A stretch of DNA of 64,000 nucleotides from Bactrocera neohumeralis (lineage: Eukaryota > Arthropoda > Insecta > Diptera > Tephritidae), in the NCBI RefSeq assembly GCF_024586455.1, contig NC_065923.1, positions 52,793,237 through 52,857,236 on the forward strand, in the 5' to 3' direction. Below, in pieces: positions 59,661 through 64,000 of this stretch. Within the stretch, counting starts at the first letter, position 1, and every line of letters begins with the position of its first letter. Under the pieces are notes generated by a model, which saw only the letters and a program-made list of their open reading frames with translations, made no database searches and was not told the origin of the DNA. The position numbers were made by a program, and so were the translations under genes.

Positions 59661-60657
59661 AATGATCCAACTTTGTCGTTTATACTTTTCTTTAATTAAG
59701 AAGTTTACAAATACCGCAAAACCTCACGAAATATAAGGTGTGGGTTTCAATCAGAGTAGAAGATGGGAAAAGGCCTTTTGTGGCCTCACGGTGAGGACTC
59801 TGAAAGTCATCGCATTAAACAAATGGTGTCAAGTACATGTGCGAACTCTTACTAAATCTATAAAACCTTTGAAACTAAGCCTTATGTTGGACGGCATTAC
59901 ACTGTAGTATTTTAGATCAGGGTAGATAATTTTTCAAATCGCAAACAAAAAACGCATAGTTGGTTGAAACTCATCGAAAGCGAATGATAAAATAACAAAT
60001 ATTAAATGTAAATAATAAACGGTGATGTGAGGTTGAGAAAGGGACGAGGAGTGACTTAATCTTTAAGAGTTATCGACATTTCCGGCAATGTTGTAGGCAA
60101 TGAAAAGGTCTATAACATTTGTTTAAAGACTTTTTTCACATGACCTTATAATTTACGTTATAAACTCAATTAACCATATTTTTGAATTTTTTATTAATAG
60201 GTGTGCAAAAAAATTTTTCTTTCACGAAATTTTGTGGAAACTTATGCCCAAAACACAACGCATTTTTTAACTAGAAATATGTATTCTTTCTCCTTATATT
60301 GACCTAATACCGAAAAAGAACCTAATTTTCAATGAAAAAATCTCAACCGAAAGTAAAGAAAAGTAGAAAATAGGTTAACTTTAAAAATCTGAATACAATA
60401 AAATTATACTGTACAACCCGAAGTTTGCGCCACAATAATAAATTCAGCACCGTTGGTTGAGACGCTTAAAACTCTACCAACCTTATTGTAAAAAATAACA
60501 ACAACAGCAATGTCAAAAACCCGTCAAAATTTGTGGAGAGATTAATCTTAACTTAATTGATCACTTTTGGAATCATCTCTGCGCCATTTCTGTTAAATAT
60601 TGAAACTCGCAACACCCTTTTTTAAATACACATGCTTTTCCATTAATTGTTTACATA
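59661..60657. other. Unassigned AT-rich DNA
   Basis: No gene or transposon recognised. Confidence 0.4.
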
Positions 60658-61217
60658 GCCAAGTAAGGATGCGCTAAGTTCGGGTATAACCGAACATTTC
60701 TTGTCACTTGCCAGGACCAAAGCTAGAGAAACACCTTCAGGAACCAGAGGAATGTCACATATCAAATTTTGTGATCTCCCTAAAAGTGGGCGGTGCCACG
60801 CCCATCGTCCAATTTTGACACCGGTTCCATTTAAGTCCCCTGATACCATTTCGGCAATAAAATTGTATGTCTCTGTCGTATTTAGTTATTTATTTATCGG
60901 GCTTTTAGTAGTTTTTAACAGAACCGTTATGTAGGAAGTGAACATAGTTATACTCGTAATCCGATTTCATCCATTTTGACACTATCGGTAGGAGTCCTTA
61001 TAATAAGATATCTCCATTTTTACTCAAGTTTCAACTTGCACGGACGGACGGACGACGAACAGATAGACAGCCACCCGGATTTCAAATCGTTTCGTTACCC
61101 TGACCATTTATGTATATAACCGTATATTTGACTCGATTAGTTTTAATTGAAACGTATAACCGTTAGGTGGACAAAACTGTTATACTATGTAGCAACATGT
61201 TGCAAGAGCATAAAAAG
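60658..61217 (+). mobile_element. Family A element, copy A6
   Basis: The head hairpin is perfect: GTTCGG-GTATAA-CCGAAC at about 60678-60695. The (GTCY)n tract appears as GACGGACGGACGAC near 61041-61055 and the core as CACCCGGATTTCAAATCG near 61072. The tail carries the perfect palindrome GCAACATGTTGC at 61192-61203, followed by AAGAGCATAAAAA. At about 560 bp it is half the size of A1 yet keeps every structural part. Confidence 0.8.
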
Positions 61218-62736
61218 CGAAACAACGCGAAAACCTTCGCAAAAGCAATATAAAATTTCATATTCCACTTCCGGTGTTTGTTATGCGAATAAATTAAACT
61301 TTCCACACAGTCAACAGCCAACTTGCAATCAAATCCATTAAATCGCTCGTGAATGGTGGATATTTCAGAAATTTTTCAAAATGCCATAAAAGTGCGGGCG
61401 ACTACGCTACGAATGTGCATGCACTTGCAACTGAGACCAAAAACAAGAGAAACATGACTTTTTTGTTTTTGGCTCGACGGCCTCGAAAAAGTCGCTCGCC
61501 TGCTTGTAGTTGCAATGTTTGTGAAAGGCCAACCGAACCGAAATAAAACAAAATAGAAATAAACGGAAATTGTGGCGCTGGTTTGCACTCACGCACTACT
61601 ACATACATATGTATGTTGTTGCTGGTTGCAGTTGCCGTCAATGTGTTTTAACTGCAACTGTTGCTGCTGCTGTGTGTGTTGTTGAGGTGTTGTGACCTTT
61701 CCGTTATTGTTACTAAAAATTTGCAACAAATTTCACTTTCGAACTTTTACAAGTGAGTTATTCACATACGCAGTGTATGTTTACATATATCTCGGTGTGT
61801 GTGTATATAGATTCGACGGGTGTATATGGTAAACTAGCCGTATGATATGACGGAGGAAAAAATTTATTAACAAACTTTTTCCACATTGTGATAAATGATG
61901 TGAAGTTCGGAACAAAAACATATGAGCTCACACATACTTACCTACATATATATAGTATATATACTGGAAAAATGTTTGTTTGTGTCTGACTTTTGAAATA
62001 TGCGTTACAAAAGTCCCAAGGCCTGCGTTGTCAGCGCAGACAATGAGTACAATTTTGTGAGAACCAGTGAGAACAAGTGTGAAGTGGTATCGAACATAGA
62101 AGCGTCACGTCTGTCAAATAGAGTTGGTCCCCAGACTAAAAATGGTCACATTACTCTCCACTTAATAAATTCAAATATTTTTGTGTTCCATCGAAAGCAC
62201 CTTTCAAACTCGTTTTGAATAGAAAGAAAAACAAAAGTGGTTACCCAAATCATAGTTGTGGGAAAAATGTGCATACTTGTTGCCATCTCTTTAATTTTGT
62301 CCAATGAAAGCTGCTTCAAGTTAAATATAGATTATATAAATCGATTTATTTAATAGAGTTATTAAACTAGATGCAAATATCGTATTAAGAAGTAGCAAAA
62401 TAAACTGCATTAAAAATTCTTCTCGTATATACGAGTATTTCTAGGAATTGGTGCCCCCTATTAGAAAATTTATAAAAGAAAAGGACAAAGCAATGCGTTC
62501 ATTAAATCCACGAGTTCAAGTATGTGTATGGTTAGAGATGCAATTTGTTCAATTAATGAATGCAATGTAAGAATATATTACGGTTAACCACCTTCCGAGG
62601 TGTGTTCAGAAAATAATGGGAATTTTCCTTTTCATAAAACACGAAGAAATTGAATGCCCTTCAAAAATCAAAAGTTTCTATGGAAGAACTTAATTTTGAT
62701 CGTTCAGTTTGTATGACAGCCAATGCGACAAAAAAG
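61218..62736. other. Unassigned DNA, GC-richer to 61.7 kb
   Basis: No gene is supported. ACATACATATGTATGT at 61601-61616 is a perfect 16-bp palindrome of a kind common in flies. A TGTTGCTGCTGC run lies near 61659-61671. A short family-B-like phrase (GATCGTTCAGTTTGTATGAC) occurs near 62698. Confidence 0.4.
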
Positions 62737-62880
62737 TACCCGGAAATTGTCAATAAAACGCAAAATATTTAATTATTCATCAATATTTATTTTGACGTCT
62801 TCAAAGTAGTCCCCAACAGATATGTATAATATATTCATGCCAATGATTTTTCCAGTTCTCGAAAAGCAGGCACAGGTACA
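62737..62880 (-). mobile_element. Mariner C-terminal end
   Basis: The reverse strand reads LFENWKNHWHEYI and a TGLL-like remnant near 62800-62865, the usual W..RW.KCI end of a mariner transposase. The 3' flank GTCAATAAAACGCAAAATAT probably belongs to its terminal region. The rest of the element is missing. Confidence 0.55.
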
Positions 62881-64000
62881 AGAGTCTTCTGTGGCAATCC
62901 CTGCACAGAATGTATCTTTTTTATAGTAGGAGGAAGCATCGAAAGTCGGAGTGCGGGACTTTGATCTGCTAAATCAAACATACTCCCACCTCATGTCTCT
63001 CTGACGGGACCAGTGGACTAAGTATTACTTCATGAGAGAGTAGAAAAAATTTAAGTAACCGCTATTGTACAGACTGACTTACGCCAAATTTGTTGTAACT
63101 GTCTCAATCATATCATGCTTAGAGCTGCCACTTCGCTGACAGCTTTCGATTTTATATAGGACTCGCACATAAGTGTGGTCTAGCTTTCCATCGTGAGACT
63201 ACCTAGTTGAAAACCGAGCGCAATGATAGAGTATGTGTTCAGACTCTTCTATAAACTCTGTACACGCCGGAAAATATCGACTAAAGTCATGACTATATTT
63301 TTATAAGTAGCTTCTGAAGCACCCATGGCCACTGAGTATTTGGGTCAAGTGGAAATCCAGGTCCCCTTGTTGTCTATCTATGTTTGTTCGGAATCAGTCT
63401 GTTGGTCCACCGTCCCTTGCTTCCAACTAAATGAATGTAGTTCTGTCACTCAGGCCAGGTGCTTTCGTAAGCTAGCTTACAACTTTCTTGCGTCAGGAAA
63501 AAGGTTGTAGAGTGATGAGCTGAATTAAGACGTCTTTTATAGCGAGAAACTAAGTACATACTTGGGTAACCAAACACGAAGAGAAAGAATTTTCCAGTTC
63601 TGGTGGAGTTCCCATTAGTTAATCAATAATATTCATGTGTAGGACTTACCATGAAAGTACATACTTTGGGGTAGTGGTAAGATGAAGCACAGACCAAAAT
63701 GCTTCTACATTTAGAAATGCGTGAGTCTGAGAGCTCTCCGTAAGAAGCAAAGTAAGCTAGATTTGGCAAAATGGAGAACATGTGATTGCTCAGCTTGAAG
63801 ACGGTCTTCACGACCGCATAGATCCGATTTAATGAAACTACGGCTACCCAGGTGGCATATACCTAAAATTGTTTTCAATGACAACATGGTGTTGAACGGT
63901 GTTTACTAGAGAGCACCAGCAACGTTAAGAATGGCTTAAATGCAACCTCTCGTGGTCAGGTATCCTTCATTTTACACAAAGCATCGCAGAAAATCATTAT
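62881..64000. other. Unassigned DNA, possibly an old retroelement
   Basis: The block has even base composition (less AT-rich than neighbours) and short frames on both strands, such as 63623-63811 minus and 63325-63510 plus. I cannot recognise a domain. It could be a decayed retroelement running past the window edge. Confidence 0.3.

Overview
The window reads as non-coding DNA from a higher fly (Diptera, probably a tephritid-like fruit fly; this is inference). It is AT-rich, CA-, GTT- and TACATATGTA-type simple sequence is common, and no reading frame longer than about 250 codons exists outside transposon relics. I found no host exon, tRNA or rRNA that I can support, so the window is most likely intergenic or a large intron.

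The recognisable content is a dense, layered graveyard of mobile elements. (1) Two related families of short non-coding elements, here called A and B, recur about ten times. Copies lie at 962-2021, 3690-4520, 16132-17370, 29355-30810, 56577-57660 and 60658-61217 (A) and at 7540-8110, 46738-47397 and 52445-52970 plus fragments (B). Each has a hairpin near the head, a (GTCY)n tract with a conserved core next to it, a second hairpin near the tail and, in the best copies, subterminal inverted repeats. This is the layout of dipteran mini-me/DINE-1 (Helentron-type) non-autonomous elements. (2) Mariner/Tc1/IS630 transposase relics of many lineages occur from 8.4 to 62.9 kb. The clearest are at 10.05-12.17 kb (IS630-like, holding a mariner, which holds a 166-bp MITE), 21.5-22.5, 33.3-34.2, 36.7-38.0, 50.7-51.8, 54.1-55.2 (27-bp perfect terminal repeats) and 58.4-59.7 kb. 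(3) LINEs: an RTE-like family is present at 21.0, 29.85-30.5, 42.2-45.3 and 48.5-50.7 kb, and Jockey- or R1-like fragments lie at 15.5, 32.9 and 40.0 kb. (4) A truncated Helitron-type protein start lies at 24.6-25.15 kb on the minus strand.

Between these are stretches of AT-rich or CA/GTT-rich DNA in which I see no gene. Some (2.3-3.2, 18.3-19.1, 23.0-24.1, 31.7-32.9, 35.0-36.6, 40.8-41.8, 53.3-54.0 and 61.3-61.7 kb) are richer in GC and lack transposon similarity, so they are the best places to look for conserved regulatory DNA or untranslated exons.

Nearly all coding relics carry stops, frameshifts, internal deletions or substituted catalytic residues, so no autonomous element is expected to be active here. 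The most informative structures are the nested insertions, which give relative ages, and the shared architecture of families A and B.
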